The notes beneath the pieces were generated by a model. It saw only the letters and a program-made list of their open reading frames with translations, searched no databases and was not told the origin of the DNA. The position numbers and the translations under genes were made by a program. A DNA stretch of 64,000 nt from Scilla litardierei (taxonomy: Eukaryota > Streptophyta > Magnoliopsida > Asparagales > Asparagaceae). The DNA lies in NCBI GenBank assembly GCA_030789695.1, contig CM061138.1:12472214-12536213 (forward strand), read 5' to 3'. Positions 52,624 through 64,000 of the stretch are shown here, one piece after another. Each line of letters begins with the position of its first letter. Position 1 is the first letter of the stretch.

Positions 52624-52980
52624 CTTTATCAGCACCTACGCTCTTATTTTTGAGTTTTTCTTCCCGTCTCCTTCCAAAAATCAAACCCCTACGCGCGAAG
52701 GAATCTGTTGTTGCGGCGTACCGTTGCGATAATCCGTTGCAACGAAGCTTTGCGGGGATCTTTCTTTGGAGCATATCGGGAGCGGCATTATCTACGGATT
52801 TTAGTTTTTACGATCGTCCCTACATTTTTAATCTAGAGGTAATATCTATCGATCCCGTAGATAGCTACAAACAAAATTTTAATTTAGCTATGATTTTACA
52901 ATGCTTAATATAGAGGCATTTTAAATCTATTGCAATTGTATTCTCATTAATAATTAAAAAAATTCCTCGCCCAACCGTTC

Positions 52981-53480
52981 GGCTCCCCCCCAAAGGGGGG
53001 GGGGGCCTGTCCCGTAACCCCCCGAAGGGGTTTCCGTCCACCGCCCCCCCCAGACGAGGGGGGCCCTTCCCCGGCGCCGACCCCCCAGGCAGGGGGGGTT
53101 TCTGTCCACCGCCCCCCAGATGGGGGGGCCCTTCCCCAGCGCCGACCCCCCCAGGCGGGTGGGGGTTTCTGTCCACCGCTCCCCCCAGACGGGGGGGGGG
53201 GGGGGGGGGCCTTTCCCGGTGCCGCCCCCTCAGGCGGGGGGTCCTGACCAACGCCCCCCCCCCCCACCCGCAGCAGGGGGGGCCTCCGTCGATCCCCCCG
53301 GAAGGGGGGCCTGCAACCCTGCCCCCCCCCGAAGGGCGGCCTGACGTCCTCCGCCCCCCCAGCAACGGGGGGGGGGGGCGCCTTTGCCGAACCCAGAAAG
53401 GGGGGCTGACGATTTTCGCACCCCCCAGCAGCAGGGGGGCCTCCGCCTATCCCATCATCCCGACGGCAGGGGGGATTCTT
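52981..53480. repeat. C-run/G-run minisatellite in the leader
   Basis: Units of about 67 bp (GTTTCTGTCCACCGCCCC, then a G run, CCCTTCCCC, GCGCCGACCCCCC) recur from about 53028, each alternating C6-9 with G6-20 so that every half unit is a hairpin. It is followed by more diverged units to 53480. Frames on either strand are compositional. Confidence 0.85.
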
Positions 53481-53539
53481 ACTAAGATCGATGTCACAAG
53501 GAGTTGAGGGGACAGACTTAGGGTTGGGGGTTTTTAGCA

Positions 53540-54050
53540 TTCCACAGCCAAAAATTGGTTTAATGGGTATATTATATTTAATTTTAATAAATATATAGCC
53601 TGTTTGTTGGGGCTGCCGCCCATTTTTAACAATGAAAATATATTCTATGGGCCAGCAGCCCCATTTAGCTTAATAATTAATTTATGACTACCAAAATTGG
53701 GCCTTAAGCACAGTAACTCCAATTGCAAACTTAACAAGTTAAATAAAAATTTGCCAATGGGCCTCAAGCCCAAATATTAACAATATTTTAATTTGACTTA
53801 TTGGGCCTGAAGCCAAGTTAATTCAATGGCAATAATTAATTTGTTAATTTTTGGCAAATGGGCCTGCAGCCCAAATATTAATAATATATTAAAATGATTA
53901 ATATTCATGGGCCTGCAGACCCATTCAAAATATTAATTTATTTTAATTCCTTGTTATGGGCATGTCGACCAGTCCGTCATATTGCTAAAATTATAACACT
54001 CTTGCATTATTATTAATTTATGGAATATTAGGATTTTTCAAAATATAATT
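53540..54050. repeat. AT-rich leader with a repeated GGGCC motif
   Basis: The words TGGGCCTGAAGCC, GGGCCTCAAGCCC and GGGCCTGCAGCCC recur about every 50-70 bp, separated by TTAATAATATTTTAA-like DNA. No coding potential. Confidence 0.55.
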
Positions 54051-54057
54051 ATCTTAA

Positions 54058-54126
54058 GGATCCTGCGACCGCTCTGCCGTTAGTCATCTAACCTAACGGT
54101 GTATGACGTCTCCCCGTGGTCCGAGA
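54058..54126. other. Conserved leader block, inner copy
   Basis: GGATCCTGCGACCGCTCTG and GTATGACGTCTCCCCGTGG match the outer element at 52025-52092 in order and spacing. Confidence 0.65.
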
Positions 54127-54566
54127 GATTATTATATTTTATAGTCTCTTTTTCCGTATTATATATGCCTGAGTTATATGCGTGATTGTTTCTTTTGTGC
54201 CCGAAGCATATTATAAACTGCGTGGATGTTTATATAAGTTAAAATGTGATTTTGGGATCAGCCAGTTTGATACCTTTTTTCCTTGCATTTTTATTTTCCT
54301 TTGAGAGAATTTGTAAGTGAGGATTAAATGTATTAATGCCAAAGACCGGTGTACCAACAAATGAAGACGGAGGTGAAATTTGCAAAATATAGGGACCCAT
54401 TGTGGGTTTCCAAATTGTATTTTTCTTTTCTTTATGGGATGTATATTCGGACTTTGGACTTTGTACATTTTTGGGTATCTGGCCAATCCCCACATTTTAC
54501 TTATTTTATTTTTTATGCGTGAATTTACACCTTCATTAATTCATGCTGGATTTAAATTACATAGAT

Positions 54567-55578
54567 ATGGCAAAATTGGCAAGCGTCGATTTCGAAGTCC
54601 TTGATGCTGCAGAAAAAAAGATTACCTGAGTTGGCGAGTGGACATGAAGTTCCATTTGCGTTCGTTGGCCCTCCTTGGCTCAATTTTTGCTCCTTCGTCA
54701 GCCCCAGCAGCGGCCGATGCTACTGCTACATCTAGCAGCACTCCTACCTCTGTCTCCGATGTAGATAAGGCGAAAGCCATTATCTATATTAGGAAACATA
54801 TAGATCGGACCTTAAAGGCCAAATACCTAACGGTAGAGGACCCGATGGAGCTGTGGACAGCGCTAGAGACACGGTATAAACGTCAAATTGATGTAATATT
54901 ACCGTGTGCCAGTTATGAGTGTGAAAACCTCAGACTTCAGGACTATAAGTCCGTCGCTGAGTATAACTCTGCACTTCATAATATCACCTCACGCCTGAAG
55001 TTGTGCGGTGAAGAAGTGACAGAGCAATGCATGTTGGAAAAGACATTTACCTCGTTTCACGAGAAAGATGCAATCCTCATGCAGCAGTATCGTGAACGCA
55101 ACTTCACGAAATTCTCTGATTTGATCTCTTACTTCCTTAGGGCAGAGCAGAATCGAGATTTACTGCTCGCTACTCATAATTTACGTCTAGCTGGCACTGC
55201 CCCTATCCCTAAAGCCCACCACGTTTCTCCCCAAAAGTGGAAAAACAAGAAGAAGGCTAAAAATAACAAAGGGAAAGCTGTAATGAAACAAGCACGAGGA
55301 GCAGCACCCCGTCCAACAACAACAATAAAGGAAAGAGAAACTTCTCATGGAAGCGTAAGAACACTAGTCAAGTGTCAATTCCAAAGAAGAGCTGGGAGGA
55401 TAAATGCCATAGATGTGGCATGACTAGACATTGGTCCAGAAACTGCCGCACTCTTCGCCACCTCCAGGAACTATATCAGGCGAGCCAGAAGTCTCTGCCT
55501 GAAACAAACTTGGCGGCTTTTCAGCAGCCAACGAATTTCACTGCAAAAGACTTCGAGAATGAAGACCTGCTCGATTGA
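54567..55578 (+). pseudogene. Ale-type Copia gag with two frameshifts
   Basis: The ATG at 54567 opens MAKLASVDFEVLDAAEKK, a typical N-terminus of this lineage. A shift in the A run at about 54613-54619 moves the frame to the long stretch ending 55423, which holds the capsid-type domain (KYLTVEDPMELWTALETRYK, SRLKLCGEEVTEQCMLEKTF). A second shift near 55300-55320 moves to the last frame, with knuckle CHRCGMTRHWSRNC (CX2CX4HX4C, about 55404-55445) and the end at TGA 55576. About 335 residues in all, normal for the lineage. RNA-binding capsid precursor in origin; not functional now. Confidence 0.8.
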
Positions 55579-55579
55579 G

Positions 55580-56450
55580 CCCTATCTATTTGTCTATGCA
55601 TTTAAAATTACAAATAGCTTCATCTTTAGTTTGCTTTTGTACGAAGTTTTATTTAAATGTCATTTTACATTTACTTAAATAAAATTTCGTTTTGCTTATA
55701 GATGAAGTATGTAATATTGTGGACAGTGCCTCGTTGCACTGGTGTACCATTTATATTGCTCCCACATAAAACGAGACTATAAGATGCAAACTTCTCCCCT
55801 TAAACATATAGGAATTTTCCAAGTTTCAAGGATATTTCGTTTATACGAACATAACTTGAAAACTGTGGATATTAAATATTGAATATCAATATAAAACTCG
55901 TGAAGAGGATGGCCAGAAGACCATCTACTTACGATTTTATTGGACCCCCATCGGGCCCCTATCATTACAGATATTCATCCTATAGAAAGCCAACTTGACT
56001 GAGCACCAGAAGTGCCTTTCATTGCTAGAGTTTTTAACTCTTGCAAAATGGAGTTGATCATCCTGGATCAGCGATGATGGACGCATCATCAAATGAATCC
56101 ATTGGAGAACCTTAAGATTCTTCAAAAGATTGAGTTTCCTTATCCCCCTTTGTTGTAAGGGAAAACTTATAGAGAGACCTTCCATCTTGAAAGTGGGATT
56201 AGAGCCTTCTGTCTTCATTGAGAGAATACATGGTGACCTTTGCGGGCCTATTCACCCCGCAAGTGGCCCATTTTCAGTACTTCATTGTACTGATAGGTGC
56301 ATCCACTAGATGGTCTTATATGTGCCTTTATATTCACTCGCAACCTAGCTTTCTCAAACGCTTATAATGTGGGTGAATTCACTACACATACCTTTGAAGA
56401 CTTCTGCCAAGCAACTAGTATTAAAATTGAACATCATGTAGCATGTTCAT
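55580..56450 (+). pseudogene. Decayed pol start (protease/integrase region)
   Basis: Frames are short and broken. Near 56229-56340 the sequence reads like the integrase start (GDLCGPIHPASGPF). No protease motif was recognised. Confidence 0.5.
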
Positions 56451-58234
56451 ACTCATAATGGGTTATTAGAGGCTCTGGTAAGAGACTCCAATGGATTTTA
56501 CGTCCATTGTTAAATCCAAGTTGCATGTTGATGTTTGGGGACCAACACATTGCATTCCACATCGCTTATCACGATACGGCCCTCTTGTGGCCATATCTTA
56601 TTGCTGATGCTGCTTGCTTATGGTTTACCACCAAGTCTTGATAAATGTGAATTTGATGAGCAAAGTATCATTGAAATAGGCATACAATCTAAAGAAGCCT
56701 GAAGCTCTGAGACCATATCATGGGACACAATATTCCTAATCTCGTTATGATCCGCATACTTTTTCCGTGTGAAGATGAGATCCAAAAGATCCTTCACATT
56801 CAGACTAAAGTACATCAATTACCGGATAAATTTACGGACAACCAGATGATTGTTCGTTCACACGTCCCTGCTGCCAACACGCCAGCTAGGATTGACATTT
56901 CCAAAGATGGATGCAATCCGCCGGCAGCAGAATTGGTTGTACCTCAATTGAAAAGAGGACGCCTACCAGGTTCAAAATATAAAGTTCCTCAAAAGAGGAA
57001 GATTCCTGGATATATTAAAATGATCCATCCACAGGATGCTGAGCTCAGACCAGCAACCTCTCCCCTCCAAATTTCCCCTGCAGATGAAACAACAGGAGAA
57101 AAATCATTATATTACGTACGTACTGGAGAGGTACTGGACAGACATAGCACAGTCGTCGACGACAGTTTTGCTTTCGCTATTGCCATTCACGTCGCTGAAT
57201 ACGACGATGACGTCAACCCACTTATCTATAGCATGAACGCATAGATTGGCCAAAGTGGGACGAGGCAATAAGAGTAGAGCTGGACTCACTCTTGAAAAAG
57301 CAAAGTCTTGGGACCAGTAGTCCATACACCTGAATTTGTAAAACCTGTGGAATATAAGTTGGATTTCATAAGAAATTGAAATGAAGGAAATGTGATCATT
57401 TTCCTACTGAGCCTAAACTTCTCTGAAAAAGCCAATAAATGCATCTCATGGACGTTGTGATTGTACAATATAGATATAGAGATCTATATAAAACTTCCAG
57501 AAGGGTATACTCTACCCCCAGAGATGAAAGAGAGACGTAGAAACGTCTTCTCCATAAAGGCTACAAAGATCATTAGTTGATCTTAAGCAATATTCTGCCC
57601 GTGTATCTTTTTCGAAAGATCGTTGACAGGGTTTGTGATATTCGTCGTACATGTGGTCGACTTAAAGCTAATACGATCTCCTGCAGAGACCATTGAGATA
57701 TCAGATAGCTTTAAGCATACCTTGGAAATGAAAAACCTAGGTATAACAATGTATTGTCTCGGCTTACATATTTAACACCTTCGTGGTGGAACCCCTTAAT
57801 ATCCTTCATACACCTGGAGTTTATGAAGAATGATGTCCATTTGCAACCTATTAAAAATGGATGCTTATTTATGACACCTTCCAGTCGCTGGAAGAGGGGG
57901 ATGACATCTTAGGTCCCGAAGAGCCTAGCTCTAGTGTACTTGTTACACTTCTTTATCTGGCCAACTGCACGTGTCTTTGATAGAACGTCTGCAGTAAAGT
58001 TGTTAACTAGATACAGTGTTGTCCTGGAGAACACCACTAGACCAATGATAACACAACTTCCAAGGGTCAAGGAATATATATCGCATATGCAGGTTTAAAG
58101 ATCATCACGATGACTAAAACACAAAAGGCGGGCCACCTCCTAAATATCTACACATCATCCTCCAAAGTCTACATCTTTGAGAATCTCATCATCCAAGGAA
58201 CAAGTATTGAAAACGCTCAGTCAGGTCCAGCAGT
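56451..58234 (+). pseudogene. Pol segment, tandem copy 1
   Basis: Includes the end of integrase and the linker (56720-57244, with VHQLPDKFTDNQ and ADETTGEKSLYYVRTGEVLD), then scattered remnants of reverse transcriptase and the GPEEPSSSVLVTLLYLANCT segment before RNase H (about 57917-57970). Many stops. Confidence 0.7.
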
Positions 58235-60039
58235 ACTCAGAATGGGTTATCATAGTCTCTGTTATAGAGACTCCAATGGATTTCACGTCCATTGTTAAAT
58301 CCCAGTTGCATGTTGATGTTTAGGGACCAACACACTGCATTCCGCATCGCTTATCACGTTACGGCCCGCTTGTGGCCATATCTTATTGCTGATGCTGCTT
58401 GCTTATGGTTTACCACCAAGTCTTGATAAATGTGAATTTGATGAGCAAAGTCTCATTGAAATAGGCACACAGTCTAAAGAAGCCTGAAGCTTTGAGACCA
58501 TATCATGGGACACAATATTCCTAATCTCATTGTGATCCGCATACTTTTTCTGTGTGAAGATGAGATCCAAAAGATCCTTCACATTCAGACTAAAGTACAT
58601 CAATTACCGGATAAATTTACAGACAACCAGAAGATTGTTCGTTCATACGTCCCTGCTGCCAACACGCCAGCTAGGATTGACATTCCCAAAGATGGATACA
58701 ATCCACCGGCAGCAGAATTGGCTGTACCTCAATTGAAAAGAGGACGCCTGCCAGGTTCAAATATAACTTTCCTCAAAATAGGAAGATTCCTGGATATATT
58801 AAAATGATCCATCCACAGGATGCTGAGCTCAGACCAACAACCTCTCCCCTCCTAATTTCCCATGCAGAGGAAGCAACAGGAGAAAAATCATTATATTACG
58901 TACGTACTGGAGAGGTATTGGACAGATATAGCACAGTCGTCGTCGACGGTTTTGCTTTCGCTATTACCGTTCACGTCGCTGAATACGACGATGACGTCAG
59001 CCCACTTTTCTATAGCGTAAACGCATAGATTGGCCAAAGTGGGACGATGCAATAAGAGTAGAGCTGGACTCACTCTTGAAAAGCAAAGTCTTTGGACCAG
59101 TAGTCTATACACCTGAATGTGTAAAACCTGTGGAATATAATTCGGATTTCATAAGAAATTGAAATAAAGGAAATGTGATCATTTTCCTACTAAGCCTAAA
59201 CTTATCTGAAAAAGCCAATAAATGCAGCTCATGGACGTTGTGACTGCATATATATACGGCAATATAAATATAGAGATCTATATAAAACTTCCAGAAGGGT
59301 ATACTCTACCCCCAGAGATGAAAGAGAGACGTAGAAACGTCTTCTCCATAAAGGCTACAAAGATCATTAGTTGATCTTAAGCAATATTTTGCTCGTGTAT
59401 CTTTTTCGAAAGATCGTTGACAGGATTTGTGATATTCGCCGTACATATAGTTGACTTAAAGCTAGTAGAATCTTCTGCAGAGACCATTGAGATATCTGGT
59501 AGCTTTAAGCATACCTTGGAAATGAAATACATATGCATAACACGGTATTGTCTCGGCTTACATATTAAACACCTTCGTGGTGGAACCCTTTAATATTCTT
59601 CATGCACCGTGAGTTTACGAATAATGATGTCCATTGGCAACCTATTAAAAATGGATGCTTATTTATGACACCTTCCAGTAGCTAGAAGAGGGGGAGGACA
59701 TCCTAGGTCCCGAAGAGCCTAGCTCTAGTGTACTTGTTACACTTCTTTATCTGGCCAACTGCACCTATCTTTGATAGAACGTCTGCAGTAAAGTTGTTAA
59801 CCAAATATAGTGTTGTCCTGGAGAGCACCACTAGACCAAAGATAAGCTGCTTCTACGCAACTTCCAATGGTCAATGAATATATATCGCATATGCAGGTTT
59901 AAAGATCATCGCGATGACTAAAACACAAAAGGCCAGCCACCTCCTAAATATCTACACATCATCCTCCAATGTCTACTTCTTCTGAGAAGCTCATCATTCA
60001 AGAAGCAAGTATTGAAAACGCTCAGCCAGGTCTAGCAGT
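58235..60039 (+). pseudogene. Pol segment, tandem copy 2
   Basis: Repeats 56451-58234 in the same order from ACTCAGAATGGGTTAT to CTCAGCCAGGTCTAGCAGT. Identity about 93-95% by eye. Both copies share most stops, so decay began before duplication. Confidence 0.8.
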
Positions 60040-60464
60040 ACCTTGCAGACACACTGAAGACTGATTCAAAGAATACTTTAGTGGAGTCATCTACCAACTT
60101 CGAAGAGCATTCCACTCCAGAGCGCCACTGCTTTCCAATAGCAGTTAGATGAGTGAAACTTGTATAGATGAGTGATGATTGTATTTTCTTTCAGAACATG
60201 ATGGATGTATAGACGGATAGGAGATGATTGTATAGATACATAAGAGATCTGCAAGCCTGAAGCTTGTACAGATCAGGGGGAGTCCATCGATAGTTGTACT
60301 CTTTTCCCTTAAAGCTGCTGGTTTTTCCCACTGGGTTTTTCACAGCTAAGGTTTTCACGAGGCAACCACGGTGGCTCTGGATCCAGAAGTATCCACCCCA
60401 TTAGCATACTGAATCCTGAAGTATTCATATGCTTAAACCAAGGTAATGGAGAGATGAGGGGGAG
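60040..60464 (+). other. End of pol and 3' untranslated region of the inner element
   Basis: After the duplication come remnants of the RNase H end, then a purine-rich GGGGGAGTCC region and the polypurine tract at 60453-60464. Confidence 0.5.
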
Positions 60465-60652
60465 TGTTGTGAGTTGAGGGAGGCCTTTGGCCTCCCTCCC
60501 TTCATCATCTCACCATTTACTCCCCACTAAGTTAGTGTGGAGTCCCTTGGACTCCTAAGTCCCATTAAGTGAATGAATATATATAGAGTCATGGCTTATG
60601 CCATGGCTACTCCTTATCTGAGATTGTTTACTATATCCAAAATCCTTCAACA
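60465..60652 (+). repeat. 3' LTR of the inner Ale-type element
   Basis: 188 bp, ends AATCCTTCAACA; followed by the right TATGA duplication. Confidence 0.88.
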
Positions 60653-60657
60653 TATGA

Positions 60658-61505
60658 TATATTCTTAATGCATGTAGTATAACTATATGTCTGCAATGAA
60701 ATTATTTGAATGCCTGCAGCATATAAATAACATGTGTATACATCATATATGTTCAATTCATGTTACCGAGCATACATTTTTAGCTCACATGCTTGATATT
60801 GTTTGCATGGATAATTTAGTTTCTTTCAAATATTTTATTGAGCAAACATTTTTAGCCTACAAGCTTTATATTTTGTGCATGATAAATCATTACATGTTAT
60901 ATATTGCACACTTATATGCTCATCCCATGCTTATGCTCATGCTCATGCTCATAATATGACATTGTTTTATGACAACAAACCAATAATAATTTCAAAGAGT
61001 TTAACATCATATCCACTTTGACAAATTGAACCTGAAATTCAAATCAAATCAAAAATCAACACACTTTTACTCAAAAAAAAATAAAAAAATACCAAATACG
61101 ATGGATTATGCGAAAACCATTTATGTGATCTTTTTTAGAGATACACATTTTGCGGTAAATAGATCTCACAGATCTATGGTTTATATAAATCAATATTGAC
61201 ACCATCAGTTGTCATAACAATGCTAAACTCTATTAGAGTAATCTCACTTTACAAGATATGATTCTTGAATCTAGCCTTAATTTTAAGCATACGCCCGAAG
61301 TCGTGGCTTAATAGATAAATGAGAAATTATAAATTTTATAGCCACGTATTAGTTTCCCCTTGAGCATGATTCTCTATCCACATAATACTTGAATGACTCA
61401 ATAAAAATGGCATGTAGACCATACTTGAGAATTCAAATAGACTTTTAAAAGTCTCTCATAAATTAGAAAAGTGGAAATATAGAAACTAACGCATTTCCCT
61501 TGTAT
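60658..61505. other. Leader of the outer Ale-type element, continued
   Basis: AT-rich, no coding frame. A TGCTCA hexamer repeat is at about 60917-60950. Confidence 0.45.
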
Positions 61506-61510
61506 ATGTC

Positions 61511-63272
61511 TGATGGAAAATTGAATCCCACCCCTAAGTGGTTTTGATGATGAGCACACCAAATGATGTTAGTATACTAACTACGCTACAAGTGTGTAGG
61601 TTATACGACAAACGTTGACTTTGCGCATACTCCGAAGAAGCTCAACCACACTCGAGACGAAGACGAATTTGCTAGTTCTACATCAAGCACAAGATGAAGC
61701 TCGTGCTCAAGCTTAATGAAGAAGGAACTCAAATTCAAGAGAAGCAAGCATCTACCGGATCAGCTTCCAGAAGGTCTTGTCTTAGTATAGTGTGTGAGTT
61801 CTTAGGATTATGTTAAAGCCAACGTAGATATAGCACATACACATAAATGATTTCGAAAATAAATGTTTTAAATGTTTTAAAATCATTTTAAACTCTTGAG
61901 AGCAATTGCTAGCTTTTTCATATCCTATAGTCAATCTCCATTACACCCAGGAGTTGACTGCACTCTGTGCTAGCTAAGTTTCAGAAGAAATTGCTCTGGG
62001 AGTCGACTACCAAAGGAGGGAGTCGACTACCAGCTGGAAGCAAATTTTCCAATGAAACACTCTGGGAGTCGACTACCACTCTTAGGGAGTCGACTACCAG
62101 CTAGCAAATTTCAACAATTTGACTTGCTGATTTCACTCTTCATCCTTAATTTTTGGGACAAAAGTCAAACCTCATTTGAAATTTGAATCCTCTTCTTTTC
62201 ACTATAAATAGAGGACTCTATGAGATTTTTATATAACAAATATATTATCATTAATTCAAAAATCTCTCGTGTGCTAAAATTCTCAGATCTCGTATTTATT
62301 TTGCTCTCATTATTCTTTAGCCAAATCTGTTTTAATTTCCGATCTCCCAATCATTTTCAAAGTTATTATTTCTGAGATCAATTTTATTTGGCTATTAAAA
62401 ATCACTTTTTAATAATCCATGTTCTTCATTCTTTTATATATTGAAAGGATTTTTGAAAGCAAGCGATCTAGATCACAAAGACTCATTATATATCTTTGTG
62501 TGATCTAAAGATCGATTTGAATTCTTTTAGCCACGTAATACGCTTGTTATATTTTACTTTGGCTATAGAATTACGGGTGTAAATCCAAACTCCACTAATT
62601 CTTCTGGTGAGTTGGAAATCGTTTTTATTTGTGATTTCCCCTTTGTTGAAAGGGAGTTGGAAATCTTAGACAAGTCTAGGTAATCGGAAATCCTGGTCAT
62701 GGCTATGTGTTTGGGAAAATCCTAACGAGTGAAGTTAGGTGCTTGTATTGCTAAGTCAATAGTGAAAAATCTCGTACCGGATTGGTCGAGGACTGAACGT
62801 ACCCAAGTTGCGGGGAACCAGGATAAAAATCGCTGTGTTTGTGTTTGCATTCTTCTGCGATTGTTTATACTTCTTCTTGCACTCTTTATTTGCTAACAAA
62901 TTGTAATTTGTTCATACTATTGCAAGTTAATTCTTTCATTTATATTCGCTGTGTGAAGATCAATACTTATTTGTAAAAAGATATCTGTTTGTAATCTTAT
63001 TAGCTTTCAGCAGAGTTTTGCCTGAAAACTCTCTGGGAGTCGACTACCATTCATAGGGAGTCGACTACCTGCTGTGTTATCTCTCTGATCAACATTGCTT
63101 ATAAGATTAACTTGTTGATTAAGAACCAGGCGTAGATCACTCTACTTGGTTTCTTAGGCAACATTAGAAGGATTGTAATTGTGCTAACCAACGAACGAAA
63201 AAGATTTATTATTTGCACAACACTATTCAACCCCCCGCTTCTAGTGTTGTTTGCCATCCACAGGATCCAACA
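61511..63272 (+). mobile_element. Sirevirus-type solo LTR
   Basis: 1762 bp from TGATGGAAAATTGAATCC to GGATCCAACA, flanked by ATGTC at 61506-61510 and 63273-63277, an exact target duplication. GATGATGAGCACACC follows the start as in the other Sirevirus LTRs. Palindromic words GGGAGTCGACTACC occur in pairs at about 61998-62031, 62069-62098 and 63037-63069. A TATA box is at 62202-62210 and a CTATTCAACCCCCCG motif lies near the end. Confidence 0.9.
62202..62210 (+). promoter_or_regulatory. TATA box of the solo LTR
   Basis: CTATAAATA about 105 bp after the palindrome cluster, the same order as in the other Sirevirus-type LTRs. Confidence 0.6.
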
Positions 63273-63277
63273 ATGTC

Positions 63278-64000
63278 TAGTTCGTAAGACTAATATTCAT
63301 TCTTTCTTATAAATAACAATAAGGAAGACTGAAAACATGGGAAGTCTTGAATAAACTGAGAAAGAGAAGATATGAGATGCCTCGACATGGAGTAAGCAAT
63401 GACAAACCCAATATCAGACCAGAAGTTCTGATAAGACCCATAATGCTTTTGCAACATGAATGTGCATTAACTTATGCCATATAAAAATATATACATATCT
63501 AGTCTAAACGACGAACGTCAAATTGACCTTATGTGTATTTAGCTACTCCCCGCGGACAAATAAACTTTGAAAACAAATTTAATCTGTTGTCATAACATAA
63601 GTCTTAATGATCATTATTGTAGACATATGCTTTCAAGAGCACACATCAAAATATAAAACTTGTTGACATAACATAATTATCAGTAGTATTCTCTTGCAGT
63701 ATATATATGCTTAAATGCATTAGCACAATATTTATTATTGATGAATTTCATGCTTTTTTTGCATTTTATTTTACTACGAATGATTTGTTATCCTGAATAC
63801 CCCTAAAACATAAAATGAGGATGCCATGTACTCTCTGAAACTTACAAAGTTTCAAAGGATATTCGTCAAAACGAAATCCCTAACGACTCATTAAATAAAT
63901 AAAGCCTGAAGCTTTGTCCCATTATGATCCACTTAATAGTCAATGTGAAGATGTAATCCTTCACAATCAGAACACAGTCACCTATTACCAGACAAAATTA
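63278..64000 (+). pseudogene. Decayed internal part of the outer Ale-type element
   Basis: From about 63880, AAGCCTGAAGCTTTG, TGTGAAGATG, ATCCTTCAC and ATTACCAGACAAAATTA follow the order of 56690-56840 in the inner element, so this is the integrase/linker part of pol. Before that nothing specific was recognised. Confidence 0.5.

Larger units (their letters stand above)
52434..60652 (+). mobile_element. Inner Ale/Retrofit-type Copia element, 8.2 kb, inactive
   Basis: LTRs 52434-52623 and 60465-60652 (about 190 bp, TGTTGTGAGTTGAGGG to AATCCTTCAACA) are flanked by TATGA at 52429-52433 and 60653-60657, an exact target duplication. A primer motif TTTATCAGCAC follows the 5' LTR, and GATGAGGGGGAG (60453-60464) is the polypurine tract. 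A recognisable gag with two frameshifts is followed by heavily broken pol. A 1.8-kb tandem duplication lies in pol. The LTRs remain similar despite the broken coding region. Confidence 0.88.
50741..64000 (+). mobile_element. Old Ale/Retrofit-type Copia element, runs past the window
   Basis: A short LTR (50741-50841) is followed by a TTATCAGCACG primer-binding motif typical of Ale/Retrofit Copia elements. Its leader carries a GC-rich minisatellite and 61-bp repeats. It is interrupted by a related element at 52434-60652 and by a solo LTR at 61511-63272. At 63880-64000 decayed sequence is similar to the integrase/linker region of the inner element (56690-56840), so a pol remnant begins there. 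No intact frame. The 3' LTR is not in the window. Confidence 0.65.

Noticed and set aside
52865..53540. Gly/Pro-rich frames on the minus strand
   Set aside because: They are translations of G-run/C-run repeats, with no start context or domain.

Overview
The window is nuclear DNA from a flowering plant with a large, repeat-rich genome. It has GT-AG introns, several lineages of LTR retrotransposons (Sirevirus-type and Ale/Retrofit-type Copia, Tekay/Del-like Gypsy), hAT elements, a MITE and a LINE relic, and no bacterial features. Nothing seen fixes the species. Only one ordinary host gene can be supported; almost everything else is mobile DNA, much of it nested.

Region 1-25.3 kb is the 3' part of a plus-strand gene. 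Six exons (78-201, 7982-8054, 8280-8471, 20073-20193, 24952-25176, 25250-25294) join in phase into about 260 residues of a helical protein ending in a normal stop. Three of its introns are swollen by insertions to 7.8, 11.6 and 4.8 kb. The first holds a fold-back MITE, a LINE fragment cut by a hAT element, and a small non-coding LTR element with a perfect 5-bp target duplication. The second holds Sirevirus-like LTRs, a Tekay-like Gypsy element that kept only gag, and the stump of another Gypsy element on the opposite strand. The third holds an array of hairpins, tandem duplications and a second hAT element.

Region 27.5-49.8 kb is a three-level nest, each level framed by an exact 5-bp target duplication. 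A minus-strand Gypsy solo LTR (duplication GTTTG) contains a full-length Sirevirus Copia element (GGTTT), whose 5' LTR contains a non-coding large retrotransposon derivative with 3.3-kb LTRs (CTACT). The Sirevirus keeps primer-binding site, gag, protease, integrase, reverse transcriptase, RNase H and polypurine tract, but pol carries a nonsense codon and a frameshift. It also has a 59-nt intron-like segment at the gag-pol junction, arrays of palindromes in the LTR and after pol, and an extra ORF after pol.

Region 50.7-64 kb is an old Ale-like Copia element, running off the right edge, that received a second Ale-like element (52434-60652, duplication TATGA) and a Sirevirus-like solo LTR (61511-63272, duplication ATGTC). 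Both Ale-like elements have very short LTRs and long leaders with a GC-rich minisatellite and one shared block of about 70 bp. The inner one also carries a 1.8-kb internal tandem duplication.

All calls come from reading the sequence by eye. LTR boundaries and target duplications were checked base by base. Identity estimates are rough counts, and family names rest on remembered domain and motif patterns, not searches.
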